DNA of 64,000 nt from Prescottella equi (GCF_002094305.1 NZ_LWTX01000006.1:186001-250000); one strand, 5' to 3'; positions 8,711 through 18,327 are shown, counted from the stretch's first letter. The notes: generated by a model from the sequence alone, not told the origin. Numbers and translations: made by a program.

Positions 8711-10546
8711 ATGGGCCACTACAAGAGCAACGTCCGAGACCTCGAGTTCAACCTTTTCGAGGTACTGGGTCTGGACAAGCCGCTGAGTGAGGGCGTGTGG
8801 GGAGATCTCGACGCCGACACCGTCAAGGACATGCTGTCCGAGGTCGCACGTCTGGCCGAGGGACCGCTCGGCGAGGCGTTCGCCGACGCCGACCGCAACC
8901 CGCCGGTGTTCGACCCCGAGAAGCACGAAGCGACCCTGCCGGAGTCCTTCAAGAAGTCGTTCAAGGCGATGTGGGACGCCGAGTGGTACCGCATGGGCCT
9001 GAGCGAAGAGGTCGGCGGTGTCCCCGTCCCCCGCGCGGTGGTGTGGGCCATCGCCGAGATGCTGCTCGGCTCGCAGCCGGCCGCGTTCATGTACGCCGCC
9101 GGCCCGTCGTTCGCGGATGTGCTCTTCAAGAACGGCACCGACGAGCAGAAGCAGTGGGCCGCCACGCTGGTCGAGCGCGGCTGGGGCGCCACGATGGTGC
9201 TCACCGAGCCGGACGCCGGCTCCGACGTGGGCGCCGGCCGCACCAAGGCCGTCCAGCAGGACGACGGCACCTGGCACATCGAGGGCGTCAAGCGCTTCAT
9301 CACGTCCGCCACGTCGGACGACCTGTTCGAGAACATCTTCCACCTGGTCCTGGCCCGTCCCGAGGGCGCCGGCCCGGGCACCAAGGGCCTGTCGCTGTTC
9401 TTCGTGCCGAAGTTCCACTTCGACTTCGAGAAGAACGAGCTGGGCGAGCGCAACGGCGTCTTCGTCACCAACGTCGAGCACAAGATGGGCCTCAAGGCGT
9501 CCGCGACCTGTGAGCTCACCTTCGGTGGCCACGGCACCCCGGCCGTCGGCTGGCTGGTCGGCGAGGTCCACAACGGCATCGCGCAGATGTTCGACGTCAT
9601 CGAGCACGCCCGCATGATGGTGGGCACCAAGGCCATCTCGACGCTGTCGACCGGCTACCTCAACGCACTCGACTACGCCAAGCAGCGCGTCCAGGGCTCG
9701 GACCTGACGCAGATGACGGACAAGACCGCCCCCCGCGTCACCATCACCCACCACCCGGACGTGCGCCGCAGCCTGGCGCTGCAGAAGGCGTACGCCGAGG
9801 GCATGCGCGCGGTGTACCTGTACACCGCAGCGCACCAGGAGCCGGAGATGGCGCAGCTGGTCTCGGGCGCCGACGAGCAGCTCGCGCACCGCGTCAACGA
9901 CCTGCTGCTGCCGATCGTCAAGGGTGTGGGCTCCGAGCGGGCGTACCAGTACCTGACCGAGAGCCTGCAGACCCTGGGCGGCTCGGGCTTCCTGCAGGAC
10001 TACCCGATCGAGCAGTACATCCGCGACTCGAAGATCGACTCGCTGTACGAGGGCACCACGGCCATCCAGGCGCAGGACTTCTTCTTCCGCAAGATCGCTC
10101 GCGACCGCGGCGTCGCGCTGGCCCACGTGGCCGGCGAGATCAAGAAGTTCATCGACAGCGAGGCCGGCAACGGCCGCCTCAAGGCCGAACGGGCCCTGCT
10201 CTCCACGGCCCTCGAGGACGTGCAGGCGATGGCGGCGGTCCTGACCGGCCACCTCATGGGTGCGCAGGAGCAGCCCACCGAGCTGTACAAGGTGGGCCTG
10301 GGCTCGGTCCGCTTCCTGATGTCGGTCGGCGACCTGCTCATCGGCTGGCAGCTGCTGCGCCAGTCCGAGATCGCGATCAAGGCGCTCGACGAGGGTGCGT
10401 CCGACAAGGACAAGCCGTTCTACGAGGGCAAGGTCGCGACGGCGTCGTTCTTCGTCAAGAACGTCCTGCCCGAGCTCACCGCGACGCGCACCGTCCTCTC
10501 GCACCTCGACAACGACATCATGGAGATGGACGAGGCCGCCTTCTAG
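8711..10546 (+). CDS. fadE5: Acyl-CoA dehydrogenase FadE5
   Basis: FAD-dependent acyl-CoA dehydrogenase catalysing the first step of fatty acid beta-oxidation. At 611 residues it belongs to the long (FadE5) type with a C-terminal extension, and the N-terminus [20 protein letters not shown] is characteristic. FAD/substrate contacts are visible in [17 protein letters not shown] (~170) and FITSATSDD. The catalytic-region signature [20 protein letters not shown] is followed by [16 protein letters not shown] (~450). GGGAGAG precedes the ATG. M. tuberculosis FadE5 lies beside fadA2-fabG4-htdX, as here. A terminator follows. Confidence 0.95.
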   Translation: MGHYKSNVRDLEFNLFEVLGLDKPLSEGVWGDLDADTVKDMLSEVARLAEGPLGEAFADADRNPPVFDPEKHEATLPESFKKSFKAMWDAEWYRMGLSEEVGGVPVPRAVVWAIAEMLLGSQPAAFMYAAGPSFADVLFKNGTDEQKQWAATLVERGWGATMVLTEPDAGSDVGAGRTKAVQQDDGTWHIEGVKRFITSATSDDLFENIFHLVLARPEGAGPGTKGLSLFFVPKFHFDFEKNELGERNGVFVTNVEHKMGLKASATCELTFGGHGTPAVGWLVGEVHNGIAQMFDVIEHARMMVGTKAISTLSTGYLNALDYAKQRVQGSDLTQMTDKTAPRVTITHHPDVRRSLALQKAYAEGMRAVYLYTAAHQEPEMAQLVSGADEQLAHRVNDLLLPIVKGVGSERAYQYLTESLQTLGGSGFLQDYPIEQYIRDSKIDSLYEGTTAIQAQDFFFRKIARDRGVALAHVAGEIKKFIDSEAGNGRLKAERALLSTALEDVQAMAAVLTGHLMGAQEQPTELYKVGLGSVRFLMSVGDLLIGWQLLRQSEIAIKALDEGASDKDKPFYEGKVATASFFVKNVLPELTATRTVLSHLDNDIMEMDEAAF

Positions 10547-10583
10547 GCCCCGGCCACCCGCGACACGTTCGCGGATTCGATCG

Positions 10584-10627
10584 AACGCCGATGCCGCACA
10601 ACGTCTTCGTTGTGCGGCATCGGCGTT
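10584..10627 (+). terminator. Rho-independent-like terminator after fadE5
   Basis: A perfect 20-bp stem (AACGCCGATGCCGCACAACG and its complement) with a TCTT loop, ending in TTT. It starts about 38 nt after the fadE5 stop codon. Confidence 0.8.
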
Positions 10628-10646
10628 TCCGCGGAACGGTCGGGGT

Positions 10647-10664
10647 TGACAACAGTCATTGTCA
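10647..10664. promoter_or_regulatory. Operator-like palindrome overlapping a -35-like TTGACA
   Basis: TGACAA-N6-TTGTCA lies 17 nt before the GTG start of the MpaB-family oxygenase gene. The left arm overlaps a perfect TTGACA (10646-10651), so a bound repressor would block transcription. The close spacing to the GTG suggests a short or leaderless transcript. No regulator gene is adjacent. Confidence 0.5.
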
Positions 10665-10680
10665 GATCCAGGCTGTAGGT

Positions 10681-11889
10681 GTGACGCACACCACGGAGTA
10701 CCCGACGCGGTACATGCGCGACCGCGCCCGCGCCGCGCGGACCACCGCGCCACTGCGACCGTTCGCCTGGCCGTCACCGGACGCCACCGAATCGGAAGCG
10801 CGGGAACTGCGCCGGGCGCTGCTCGAACGCGACGAGCCCAGCGCCACGCTGGTGAAGGCCATCCGCGAGGACCGCACCGTGACCCTCGGACAGTTCCGTA
10901 GGGCACTCGCCGAGGGCATCGACGCGGTGCCCGACGCTCCGGAACCGCTGCGGGCCTACTTCGCGATGCTCGAAGCCACCCCGGACTGGGTGGACCGAGA
11001 TCTTCTCGCCCTCGGTGCCCGCACGCTGCGCCGCGTCGGATCGGACGTCGGAGACGTGCTCGCCTACGGTTCGCTGCTGGGCGGCTACAACAACTCCGGA
11101 CCGCTGCCGGTGCTGACGTCGTCGGGACGGCTGACCGGCGAACGCACCCGGCGCCGGATCGCCGAGACCGGCACGTGGTGGAACGGGTGCGTGGCCGACG
11201 GCGGGCTGGACCGCTTCGGGGAGGGGTTCCGGCTCTCGGTGCACGTACGCCTGATGCACGCGTTCGTCGGCTACCACCACGAGCACGAGACCGACTGGGA
11301 CAGCGGCGCGCGGGGCCTTCCCGTCAACCAGTTCGACCAGGCCGGGACGCTGGGACTGTTCTCGATCACGTTCCTGCTGCACACCCGGGTGCTCGGCGTC
11401 CGCTACACGCGCCGCGAGGCCGACGCCGTGCTGCACCTGTGGTGCTACGTCGGCTGGCTGATGGGCGTCGACCGGCGCTGGCTGCCGTTCGACGAACGCG
11501 CCGGGCTGCGGATGATGTACCAGATCGGCGCGTCCTCCCCCGCAGCCGACGAACACAGCTACGCGCTGGCCGCCTCCCTCGTGGACCTGCCGCTGCACAC
11601 CCACTACCCCCGGTTCCAGCGGCTGCGCCGCCGCTACCAGTACGAGCGGGGCCTGTCGCTGGCCACCACGCTGCTGGGGCCGGCCGGGGTGCGGGCGCTG
11701 CGGGTGCCGGCGCGCCCGCCCTGGTACCCGCTGGCCCGGCTCGCCGTGAACGTCCCCAAACATCATGTGCTCGCCCGCTTCCCGGCGGGCAGGCAGTGGG
11801 TGCAGCGGCTCGGCGAACGCCGGCTGGAGCAGGCCGCGCAGCGCATCCTCGACGGCGAGATCCCGGACGTGGTGGCGCTGCCGGACTAG
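10681..11889 (+). CDS. MpaB-family (DUF2236) latex-clearing-protein-like oxygenase
   Basis: A 402-residue protein of the MpaB/rubber-oxygenase (Lcp-like) group, haem or metal enzymes that cleave or oxidise polyisoprenoid and similar substrates. Family features visible: EATPDWVDRDL (~96-106), SLLGGYNNSGPLPVLTSSGRL (split here as SLLGGYNNSG and PLPVLTSSGRL), the HVRLMHAFVGYHH histidine-rich helix (~195), NQFDQAGTLGLFSITFL, and YVGWLMGVDRRWLP. The GTG chosen fits the family N-terminus; an upstream in-frame ATG would run into the terminator. Substrate unknown. An operator-like palindrome lies directly upstream. Confidence 0.8.
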   Translation: MTHTTEYPTRYMRDRARAARTTAPLRPFAWPSPDATESEARELRRALLERDEPSATLVKAIREDRTVTLGQFRRALAEGIDAVPDAPEPLRAYFAMLEATPDWVDRDLLALGARTLRRVGSDVGDVLAYGSLLGGYNNSGPLPVLTSSGRLTGERTRRRIAETGTWWNGCVADGGLDRFGEGFRLSVHVRLMHAFVGYHHEHETDWDSGARGLPVNQFDQAGTLGLFSITFLLHTRVLGVRYTRREADAVLHLWCYVGWLMGVDRRWLPFDERAGLRMMYQIGASSPAADEHSYALAASLVDLPLHTHYPRFQRLRRRYQYERGLSLATTLLGPAGVRALRVPARPPWYPLARLAVNVPKHHVLARFPAGRQWVQRLGERRLEQAAQRILDGEIPDVVALPD

Positions 11890-11997
11890 CCGCCCCGGCG
11901 GGTGCGAACCGATTCGCGCCATACCCGGCGCAGACCACTCGGTTGTGTTTGGCTTGACGGGTCGATTCCGCCGCCGAACCGAGGTTGGTGAGCCGCT

Positions 11998-12711
11998 GTG
12001 ACCAGCATGGACGAACACACCGGGTTCTCGGAGCCCTCCGGGCACGCGCTCGCGGTGCGCGCCGACGGGCTCACGCGCAGCGGATCGCTGGGGCCGGTGT
12101 TCGGCCCGGTGAACCTGCGCATCCCGTTCGGCGGACTCGCGGTGATCCAGGGCTTCGCCGGATCGGGCCGGACATCGCTGCTGTTGACGCTCAGCGGTCG
12201 GATGAAACCCTCGTCGGGGACGCTGCGCGTACTCGGTCGCACCGCACCGGCGGGGATCCGGGCCGTGTCCGCGATCGCGGGGTTCCAGGGCATCGACAAC
12301 ATCTCCGAGTCGGTGACGGTGCGGGACCTCATCACCGAGCAGATCCGTTGGGACGCCACGTGGTACCTGCTGATCCGCCGGGCCGGACAGCGGGAACTCG
12401 AGCAAGTGTGCGCGCCGGTGTTCGGCGATCGCCCGCTGCCGAACCTCACCGACTACGTCAGCGATCTCGGCGAACTCGACAACCTGCTGCTGCGGATCGC
12501 GGTGGCCAACACCCGGACACCACCACTGCTGCTGGTCGACGACCTCGAACAGGTCCGCGACGAGTACGACCGCGCGCGCCTCGTCGAACACCTCGCGATG
12601 CTCGGGGCCCGACAGACGGTGATCGCGTCCGCGGTGAACCCGCTGCCGCCCGGTTCACCCGCCCACGAATTCCACCCGCTGACGGACGCCACACCGGAAG
12701 GCCAGGAGTAG
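11998..12711 (+). CDS. Degenerate ABC-type ATPase paired with YhgE/Pip protein
   Basis: A 237-residue ATP-binding-cassette-like protein. The Walker A loop reads GFAGSGRTS (~46-54), with arginine in place of the usual lysine. The Walker B region is PPLLLVDDLEQV, with Asp where the catalytic Glu is expected. No LSGGQ signature is seen between them (VSDLGELDNLLLRIAVAN occupies that place). It is followed after 2 nt by the YhgE/Pip gene, so the two form an operon. Family members in actinobacteria are annotated as ATP-binding cassette proteins of a putative efflux complex. Whether it hydrolyses ATP is doubtful from sequence. The start is GTG; an ATG three codons later is possible. Confidence 0.75.
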   Translation: MTSMDEHTGFSEPSGHALAVRADGLTRSGSLGPVFGPVNLRIPFGGLAVIQGFAGSGRTSLLLTLSGRMKPSSGTLRVLGRTAPAGIRAVSAIAGFQGIDNISESVTVRDLITEQIRWDATWYLLIRRAGQRELEQVCAPVFGDRPLPNLTDYVSDLGELDNLLLRIAVANTRTPPLLLVDDLEQVRDEYDRARLVEHLAMLGARQTVIASAVNPLPPGSPAHEFHPLTDATPEGQE

Positions 12712-12713
12712 CC

Positions 12714-14606
12714 ATGCTCGCAGGGATGTCGCTCGGCACCGAGCTCAAGCGGTTCTCGCGCGGGCTGATGCCGCGAGTAGCGCTCGTGACGATCGTGCTG
12801 ATGCCGCTGCTGTACGGCGCGCTGTACCTGTGGGCGTTCTGGGATCCGTTCAGCGCGGCGAACAAGATCCCCGTCGCCCTTGTCAACAGCGACCACGGCA
12901 CCGTCGTCGACGGCAAACCGCTCAACGCCGGCGACCAGGTGGCGCAGGGGCTGATGGACTCCGGCGAACTCGACTTCCACGAGGTGACCGCATACGAGGC
13001 GTCCACCGGAGTCGCGGACGGCCGCTACTACTTCTCCGTGACACTGCCCGGCGACTTCAGCCAGTCGGTGGCCTCCCCCACCGGGCCGGATCCACAGAAG
13101 GCCCGAATCATCTTCACGTACAACGACGCCAACAACTACCTCGGCACCATCATCGGGCAGAACGCGGCGCAGCAGATTCTCAACGCCGTGAGTGCGCAGA
13201 TCGGCGAGCAGTCCGTCGACCAGGTGCTCGTCGGTCTCGGCGAGGCGGGTGACGGTCTCCGCCGCGCCGCGGACGGCGCCGGTCAGCTCTCCACCGGCGC
13301 CCAGGCCGCCGACGCCGGCGCCCAGCAGTTGGCCGGTGGCTCCCGCACACTCGCCGACGGACTGGGCACCGCGAAGGCCGGTTCGGCGGCCCTCGCCGAC
13401 GGCACCGCACAGCTCTCGGCCGGGATCGACACGGCGTCGGGTGGGGCGGGCGCACTGGCCGGCGGACTCGACCAGTTGTCCAGCGCCACCACCCAGCTCG
13501 GCGACGGCGCGGGTCAGGTCAGCGCCGGGGTGAACCAGCTCGTCGACCAGGTCACCGGCGCCCTCGGCGCCGTCCTCGACCCGGCCACCCGGGCGCAACT
13601 GGCCCAACTACGGGACGGCGCCCAGCAACTCGCCTTCCAGCTGGGCGATCCGTCGAGCCCGTACCGGGCCGGCATGACGCAGGCCGTCGGCGGCGCCGGC
13701 CAACTGCGCGACGGCCTGACCCAGCTGCAGGCAGGCGGACAGCAGGCGGCCTCCGGCGCGCGCACCCTCGACGACGGTCTCGGCCAGCTGTCGAGCGGCG
13801 GCGAGACGTTGGCGCAGGGCGCCGGCCAACTCGCCGACGGCACCACACAGCTCAAGGACGGCTCCGGCGAACTCGCATCGCAGCTGAAGGAAGGCAGCGA
13901 GCAGGTCCCGCAATGGGATCCGCAGCAGCGCACGGCCGTCGCGCAGACGCTGTCGGCGCCCGTCGCGCTCGACCAGGACCACGAGAACCGCGCCAAGACG
14001 TTCGGCACCGGCTTCGCCCCGTTCTTCCTGCCGCTGGCCCTGTTCGTCGGCGGCATCATCACGTGGATGCTGTTGCGTCCCATCCAGAACAGGCCGATCT
14101 CGACCGGGCTGGGTGCGATGCGGGTGGTGCTCGCGTCGTACTGGCCGGCCGCGCTCATCGCGATCGCGCAGGTGCTGGTGATGTACGTCGTCGTGCACTT
14201 CGGCGTCGGACTCGTGCCGGTGTACGTGTTCGGCACCATCGCGTTCCTCGGCCTCGTCGGGCTCACCTACATGGCGCTGATCCAGGCGTTCAACGCGATC
14301 TTCGGCCCCGCCGTGGGCCGCGTCGTGACGCTCGCGTTCCTCATGCTGCAACTGGTGTCCGCGGGTGGCATCTACCCGGTGGAGACCACCGCGAAACCGT
14401 TCCAGATCCTGCACCCGTTCGACCCCATGACCTACGCCGTCAACGGCCTGCGTCAGCTCACCGTCGGCGGCATCGACTCCCGGCTGTGGATCTCGATCGC
14501 CGTCCTGCTGGGTCTGCTGCTCGCCTCCCTCGGCGCCAGCGCCCTCGCGGTCCGGCGCGACCGCGCCTGGACGCTGATGCGCCTGCACCCGCCGATCGAG
14601 GTGTGA
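12714..14606 (+). CDS. YhgE/Pip domain membrane protein (ABC-2-like / Esx-export-like)
   Basis: A 630-residue integral membrane protein. It has one N-terminal transmembrane helix (VALVTIVLMPLLYGALYLWA), a large extracytoplasmic region, and about five C-terminal helices beginning at FFLPLALFVGGIITWMLL. The central region contains many GAxxLxxGxxxLxxG heptad-like repeats (GAGQLSTGAQAADAGAQQLA and similar, residues ~180-400), predicted to form a long coiled coil. This layout is that of phage-infection-protein/YhgE and related ABC-2 permease proteins, some of which take part in type VII secretion (EsaA/YueB). The exported substrate is unknown. Start follows the upstream stop by 2 nt. Confidence 0.85.
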   Translation: MLAGMSLGTELKRFSRGLMPRVALVTIVLMPLLYGALYLWAFWDPFSAANKIPVALVNSDHGTVVDGKPLNAGDQVAQGLMDSGELDFHEVTAYEASTGVADGRYYFSVTLPGDFSQSVASPTGPDPQKARIIFTYNDANNYLGTIIGQNAAQQILNAVSAQIGEQSVDQVLVGLGEAGDGLRRAADGAGQLSTGAQAADAGAQQLAGGSRTLADGLGTAKAGSAALADGTAQLSAGIDTASGGAGALAGGLDQLSSATTQLGDGAGQVSAGVNQLVDQVTGALGAVLDPATRAQLAQLRDGAQQLAFQLGDPSSPYRAGMTQAVGGAGQLRDGLTQLQAGGQQAASGARTLDDGLGQLSSGGETLAQGAGQLADGTTQLKDGSGELASQLKEGSEQVPQWDPQQRTAVAQTLSAPVALDQDHENRAKTFGTGFAPFFLPLALFVGGIITWMLLRPIQNRPISTGLGAMRVVLASYWPAALIAIAQVLVMYVVVHFGVGLVPVYVFGTIAFLGLVGLTYMALIQAFNAIFGPAVGRVVTLAFLMLQLVSAGGIYPVETTAKPFQILHPFDPMTYAVNGLRQLTVGGIDSRLWISIAVLLGLLLASLGASALAVRRDRAWTLMRLHPPIEV

Positions 14607-14629
14607 GCGTCTCGTCGGCGCCCGGCTGA

Positions 14630-14682
14630 GAGCTGAAGGGACCGTTCATGCGCCGGCAGCGTACGAACGGTCCCTTCAGCTC
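14630..14682. repeat. Palindromic repeat, family B, copy 1
   Basis: Perfect 18-bp arms (GAGCTGAAGGGACCGTTC at 14630-14647 and its complement at 14665-14682) flank a 17-nt loop of the form ATGCGC...AGCGTAC. Nearly identical elements occur at 57625 and 59376. It lies between the converging YhgE and VanW genes and may double as a terminator. Confidence 0.8.
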
Positions 14683-14702
14683 GTAACGGGAGACGGGCCG
14701 GA

Positions 14703-16703
14703 CTAACCGCCCGGCGTGCTTTCCGGCTTCGGCGCCGGCTCGTTCGACACGCACTTGACGATCGGCACCGGGTCGTAGCGCACGGTCCGGGTGTTGCGGG
14801 AGATCTCCGCGCCGGTGTTCGCGTCCGTGATGATGCGGGTGTCGCTCGTGGTGAATCCCGGTGCGCCGCTGGAGGGCACGCAGTGCGGGCCGGCCGGCAG
14901 GGTGATCGTGTTCGGCGACGTCTGGTTGGTTCGGCCACCGGTGACGGATTCGACGTCGACGGTCTTGGTACCCCAGATGCGCACCGTGATGTTGGAGCTG
15001 GTGCCGATCGCCTGGATCATCACGCCCGTCTTCGACGGGTTACGGAACTTCAGGTCGATCGCGCCCTCGAACACCGTCGCCTCGCGGGCTGCCGGGTACC
15101 GCGAGATGTAGTAGCTGTGCTCGGTGTGCTCGACGTCCTCCATGCCCGCGAAGTACGTGGCGTTGTAGAGGGTGGTCGCGAGCTGGCTGATGCCACCGCC
15201 GACCGCCTTGTCGGGGCGGCCGTTGTTGATGATGCCCGAGTCCACGTAGCCCTGGGCCGAGCCGCGGGGCCCGGTCTGGGCGTCGAACGAGAACGTCTCG
15301 CCCGGCTTGACGATCGCTCCGTTGATCGCGCTCGCCGCGAGCCGGATGTTCACACCCGACGCGTATTCGAAGCCGCCCGTGGTGAACTCGCCGATCACCT
15401 CGCGGATCCCGAGCGCCTTGGCGCCGTCGGTGGTGAGCGCGGGCTCGGCCGGCTCGTAGATCGCGGGCGTGGTGCGCGGCGCCGGCGCCGACAGCAGCGC
15501 GGGCAGTGGTTCGAGGGTCTTGGGCCACTGCACCATCTCGCCGGTGACCGACGGGATCACCTCGGGTGAGCCGCTCGACAGGCTGATCTGCGCGTCCTTG
15601 GGCTTGGTCTCGGTGCCGGCGAGCTGCGGCGACAGGATCGCGGTCGCCGCCTCGACGTTGTACTGCGGCGACAGCCCGCCGTCGCCGTCCGGCACGAAGC
15701 TCAGGACCTTGCCGATCTGGTCGGCGGGCAGCGTCGCGACCGCACCGTTCTTGCCGGTCACCTCGACGTTCGCCGACACGGCGGGTGTCGCGACATCCCG
15801 GACCGCGGCGTCGACGCCGGCCTGCGTGACCGCGACGTCGACGGTATCCACCGGCAGGTCGACCGTGGTGCCGTCGGCCCACTGGGCGACGAACGTGTCC
15901 TTCGCGGGCTCCACCTGCAGGTTCTGTCCGGGCAGCGGCGCGACCGGCACCACGGTGGCGCCCTCGAACACGACGTTGCCCTCGCGGGGCGCCCGATCGG
16001 ACTGCTGCTGCACGCCGACGATCGCGGCGGTCAACGCGGCGTCGTCCACCGTGGAGACCACACCGATCTCCTGGTTGGTGAACAACGACGCCAGCCGGGT
16101 GAACGGGTTGATCGGCTGTTCGCCGGCGCGCTCGACGGTCGCGGCCCAGTCGATGTCCACCCCGGCCTGCGCCGGAACGATCGAGCTGTCGGTGGTCCCG
16201 GCACGCACCGGCACCGGTTGGCCCACACGGGGTCCGAGTGCGGCCCGCAGCGTCGCCTCGGCGTCCTGGTCGTTCTGCCCGCCGATCTCGACACCGGCCA
16301 CGGTCACGCCGCGCGGCACCCGATCCGACGAGACCGCGAAATCCACGGCGTACGCGACGACGGCCACCGCCGCGACCCCGCCCGCGACGGCGGCGTACTT
16401 CACCCAGCGGCGGCCGCCGGACGCGTCCGGGGCAGCCACCGACTCGGGCACCGGCTCCGGTTCCGGCTCGGCTACCGGCTCCGGTGCCGGCTGCGGCTCG
16501 TCAGCGGTGGGAGGGTGCGAAGCGGCGGAGGTGGCTGCGAAGACCTCGGTGGGCGCGTCCGAGACATCGTCCGACCCATCGTCCGAGGCCTGCGGGGGCA
16601 CCACCGGCATGATCTCGGTGGGGTTCTCGTCCGGCTGGGGGCCTTCCGCACCGTTCTCCCGGCCGTTTCCCTGGTCGTTGACGCGGTCGCGCTCGTCGCT
16701 CAT
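14703..16703 (-). CDS. VanW family protein with putative peptidoglycan-binding domain
   Basis: A 666-residue envelope protein. It has an acidic Pro/Glu-rich cytoplasmic N-terminus (~95 residues), a single transmembrane helix (VKYAAVAGGVAAVAVVAYAV), a PG_binding_4-type region (VPRGVTVAGVEIGGQN and repeats), and a C-terminal VanW domain (REVIGEFTTGGFEYASGVN, then GGGISQLATTLYNATYFAGM, HSYYISRYPAAREATVF). VanW domains are YkuD-like in organisation and are linked to cell-wall cross-linking or vancomycin-resistance loci; the catalytic role is unresolved. AGGAGGG lies 10 nt before the ATG. It is transcribed away from fadA2 in the same direction, after a terminator-like hairpin. Confidence 0.88.
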   Translation of the reverse strand: MSDERDRVNDQGNGRENGAEGPQPDENPTEIMPVVPPQASDDGSDDVSDAPTEVFAATSAASHPPTADEPQPAPEPVAEPEPEPVPESVAAPDASGGRRWVKYAAVAGGVAAVAVVAYAVDFAVSSDRVPRGVTVAGVEIGGQNDQDAEATLRAALGPRVGQPVPVRAGTTDSSIVPAQAGVDIDWAATVERAGEQPINPFTRLASLFTNQEIGVVSTVDDAALTAAIVGVQQQSDRAPREGNVVFEGATVVPVAPLPGQNLQVEPAKDTFVAQWADGTTVDLPVDTVDVAVTQAGVDAAVRDVATPAVSANVEVTGKNGAVATLPADQIGKVLSFVPDGDGGLSPQYNVEAATAILSPQLAGTETKPKDAQISLSSGSPEVIPSVTGEMVQWPKTLEPLPALLSAPAPRTTPAIYEPAEPALTTDGAKALGIREVIGEFTTGGFEYASGVNIRLAASAINGAIVKPGETFSFDAQTGPRGSAQGYVDSGIINNGRPDKAVGGGISQLATTLYNATYFAGMEDVEHTEHSYYISRYPAAREATVFEGAIDLKFRNPSKTGVMIQAIGTSSNITVRIWGTKTVDVESVTGGRTNQTSPNTITLPAGPHCVPSSGAPGFTTSDTRIITDANTGAEISRNTRTVRYDPVPIVKCVSNEPAPKPESTPGG

Positions 16704-16861
16704 GAAAAGGGCCCTCCTGCCGAACCGACACCGTGCTGGGCCGTCGCATTACGTGTTCTCCCGTGAGGATAGTCGCGGTGACACGAACGCCCGGTCGGGA
16801 TTTCCACCTGACGGTGGCGAGAGAATCATTCCACGTGGTCTGCCGACCCTCGAACGCAGAG

Positions 16862-16910
16862 TGGCTCCGCGTCGTTGCCAGGTCGGGGGTCAGGCAACAA
16901 CGCGGAGCCA
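16862..16910 (-). terminator. Hairpin downstream of fadA2
   Basis: An 18-bp stem with one G-U/mismatch position (arms 16862-16879 and 16893-16910, TGGCTCCGCGTCGTTGCC) and a 13-nt loop. It sits in the 286-bp gap between the fadA2 stop and the VanW start and probably ends the fadA2 transcript. The rest of the gap shows no gene. Confidence 0.6.
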
Positions 16911-16989
16911 ACTGGGATATCGGCCTCTTGTCGGAGGCGTTACAGCCGAATTGCGGGTCGGCCGGTTCGCTCGACCCCGGTCACGGCCG

Positions 16990-18327
16990 TCAGACCTCGA
17001 CGATGGCCGTGACGCCCTGACCGCCGGCGGCGCAGATCGAGATCAGGCCGCGGCCCGAACCCTTCTCTGCCAGCATCTTCGCGAGCGAGGCGACGATCCG
17101 GCCGCCCGTGGCCGCGAACGGGTGCCCGGCCGCGAGCGACGACCCGTTGACGTTGAGCTTGGATCGGTCGATGGACCCGAGCGCACCGTCGAGGCCGAGG
17201 CGCTCCTTGCAGTACTCGTCGGACTCGAACGCCTGCAGCGTCGCGAGCACGACGGACGCGAACGCCTCGTGGAACTCGTAGAAGTCGAAATCCTGCAGAG
17301 TGAGACCGTTGCGCTCGAGCAGGCGCGGGATCGCATACGTCGGCGCCATGAGCAGCCCGTCGCCGCCGTGGATGTAGTCGACGGCCGCCGTCTCCGAGTC
17401 GACGAGATGCGCGAGCACCGGCAGGTTCCGCTCGGCCGCCCACTCGTCGGTGGACAGCAGGACCGCGGACGCGCCGTCGGTGAGCGGCGTGGAGTTGCCG
17501 GCCGTCATGGTCGCGTCGCCCAGCTTGGTGCCGAACACGGGCTTGAGCGTCGCCAGCTTGTCGACGTTCGAGTCGGGACGCAGGTTGTCGTCGCGGGTCA
17601 GCCCGAGGAACGGGGTGACCAGGTCGTCGAAGAAGCCTCGGTCGTACGCGGCGGCCATGTTGCGGTGGCTCGCGGCGGCCAGCTCGTCCTGATCCTCGCG
17701 GCGGACGCCGAACTCCTTCGCCGTGATCGCGGCGTGGTCACCCATCGACAGCCCGGTGCGCGGCTCCCCGTTGCGCGGGATCTCGATGCCCAGCATCGAC
17801 GGCCGCACCTGGCCGAGCAGCTTGACCCGGTCCGCCGCGGAGCGCGCGCGGTTCATCGACAGCAGGAACTCGCGCAGCTCGTTGTTCACACCGATCGGCG
17901 CGTCCGACGTCGTGTCCACACCGCCGCCGACGCCCGCGTCGATCCGTCCGGCCGCGATGGCGTCGCCGACGGCGATGATCGACTGCAGGCCGGTGCCGCA
18001 CGCCTGCTGGAGGTCGTAGGCCGGGGTGTAGGGGCTGAGCGCGCTGCCCAGGACGCACTCGCGCATGAGGTTGAAGTCGCGGCTGTGCTTGAGCACCGCG
18101 CCGCCGACGACCATGCCGAGCCGCTCGCCCTGCAGCCCGAAGCGGCTGACCAGCCCGTCGAGCGTCGCCGTGAACATGTCCTGGTTGGACGCGTGGGCGT
18201 ACGCCCGGTCCGAACGCGCGAACGGAATGCGGTTGCCGCCGACGATGGCGACGCGGCGTTGCTGCCGACCACCGGACTGCGGTGCGGATGCCGGCTTGGC
18301 GCTGCGGGTACGGGCTTTGCTGGTCAC
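16990..18327 (-). CDS. fadA2: Acetyl-CoA acetyltransferase (thiolase) FadA2
   Basis: Thiolase that cleaves 3-ketoacyl-CoA in beta-oxidation. The nucleophilic Cys is in DLQQACGTGLQ (~residue 100), the catalytic His in FYEFHEAFASVVL, and the second Cys in SICAAGGQGVTAI at the C-terminus, with NVNGSSLAAGHPFAATGGR between. The GTG start chosen has GGAG 7 nt upstream; an ATG four codons earlier is equally possible. The N-terminal segment (~25 residues, basic and Ser/Ala-rich) is longer than in most thiolases. It is divergent from fabG4 across a 160-bp region holding a 36-bp operator-like palindrome. Confidence 0.93.
   Translation of the reverse strand: MTSKARTRSAKPASAPQSGGRQQRRVAIVGGNRIPFARSDRAYAHASNQDMFTATLDGLVSRFGLQGERLGMVVGGAVLKHSRDFNLMRECVLGSALSPYTPAYDLQQACGTGLQSIIAVGDAIAAGRIDAGVGGGVDTTSDAPIGVNNELREFLLSMNRARSAADRVKLLGQVRPSMLGIEIPRNGEPRTGLSMGDHAAITAKEFGVRREDQDELAAASHRNMAAAYDRGFFDDLVTPFLGLTRDDNLRPDSNVDKLATLKPVFGTKLGDATMTAGNSTPLTDGASAVLLSTDEWAAERNLPVLAHLVDSETAAVDYIHGGDGLLMAPTYAIPRLLERNGLTLQDFDFYEFHEAFASVVLATLQAFESDEYCKERLGLDGALGSIDRSKLNVNGSSLAAGHPFAATGGRIVASLAKMLAEKGSGRGLISICAAGGQGVTAIVEV

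Noticed and set aside
8633-10906. Very long minus-strand frame opposite fadE5
   Set aside because: It is a mirror of the high-GC third-position bias of fadE5; its translation has no recognisable domain, and the plus-strand product is a full-length FadE5.
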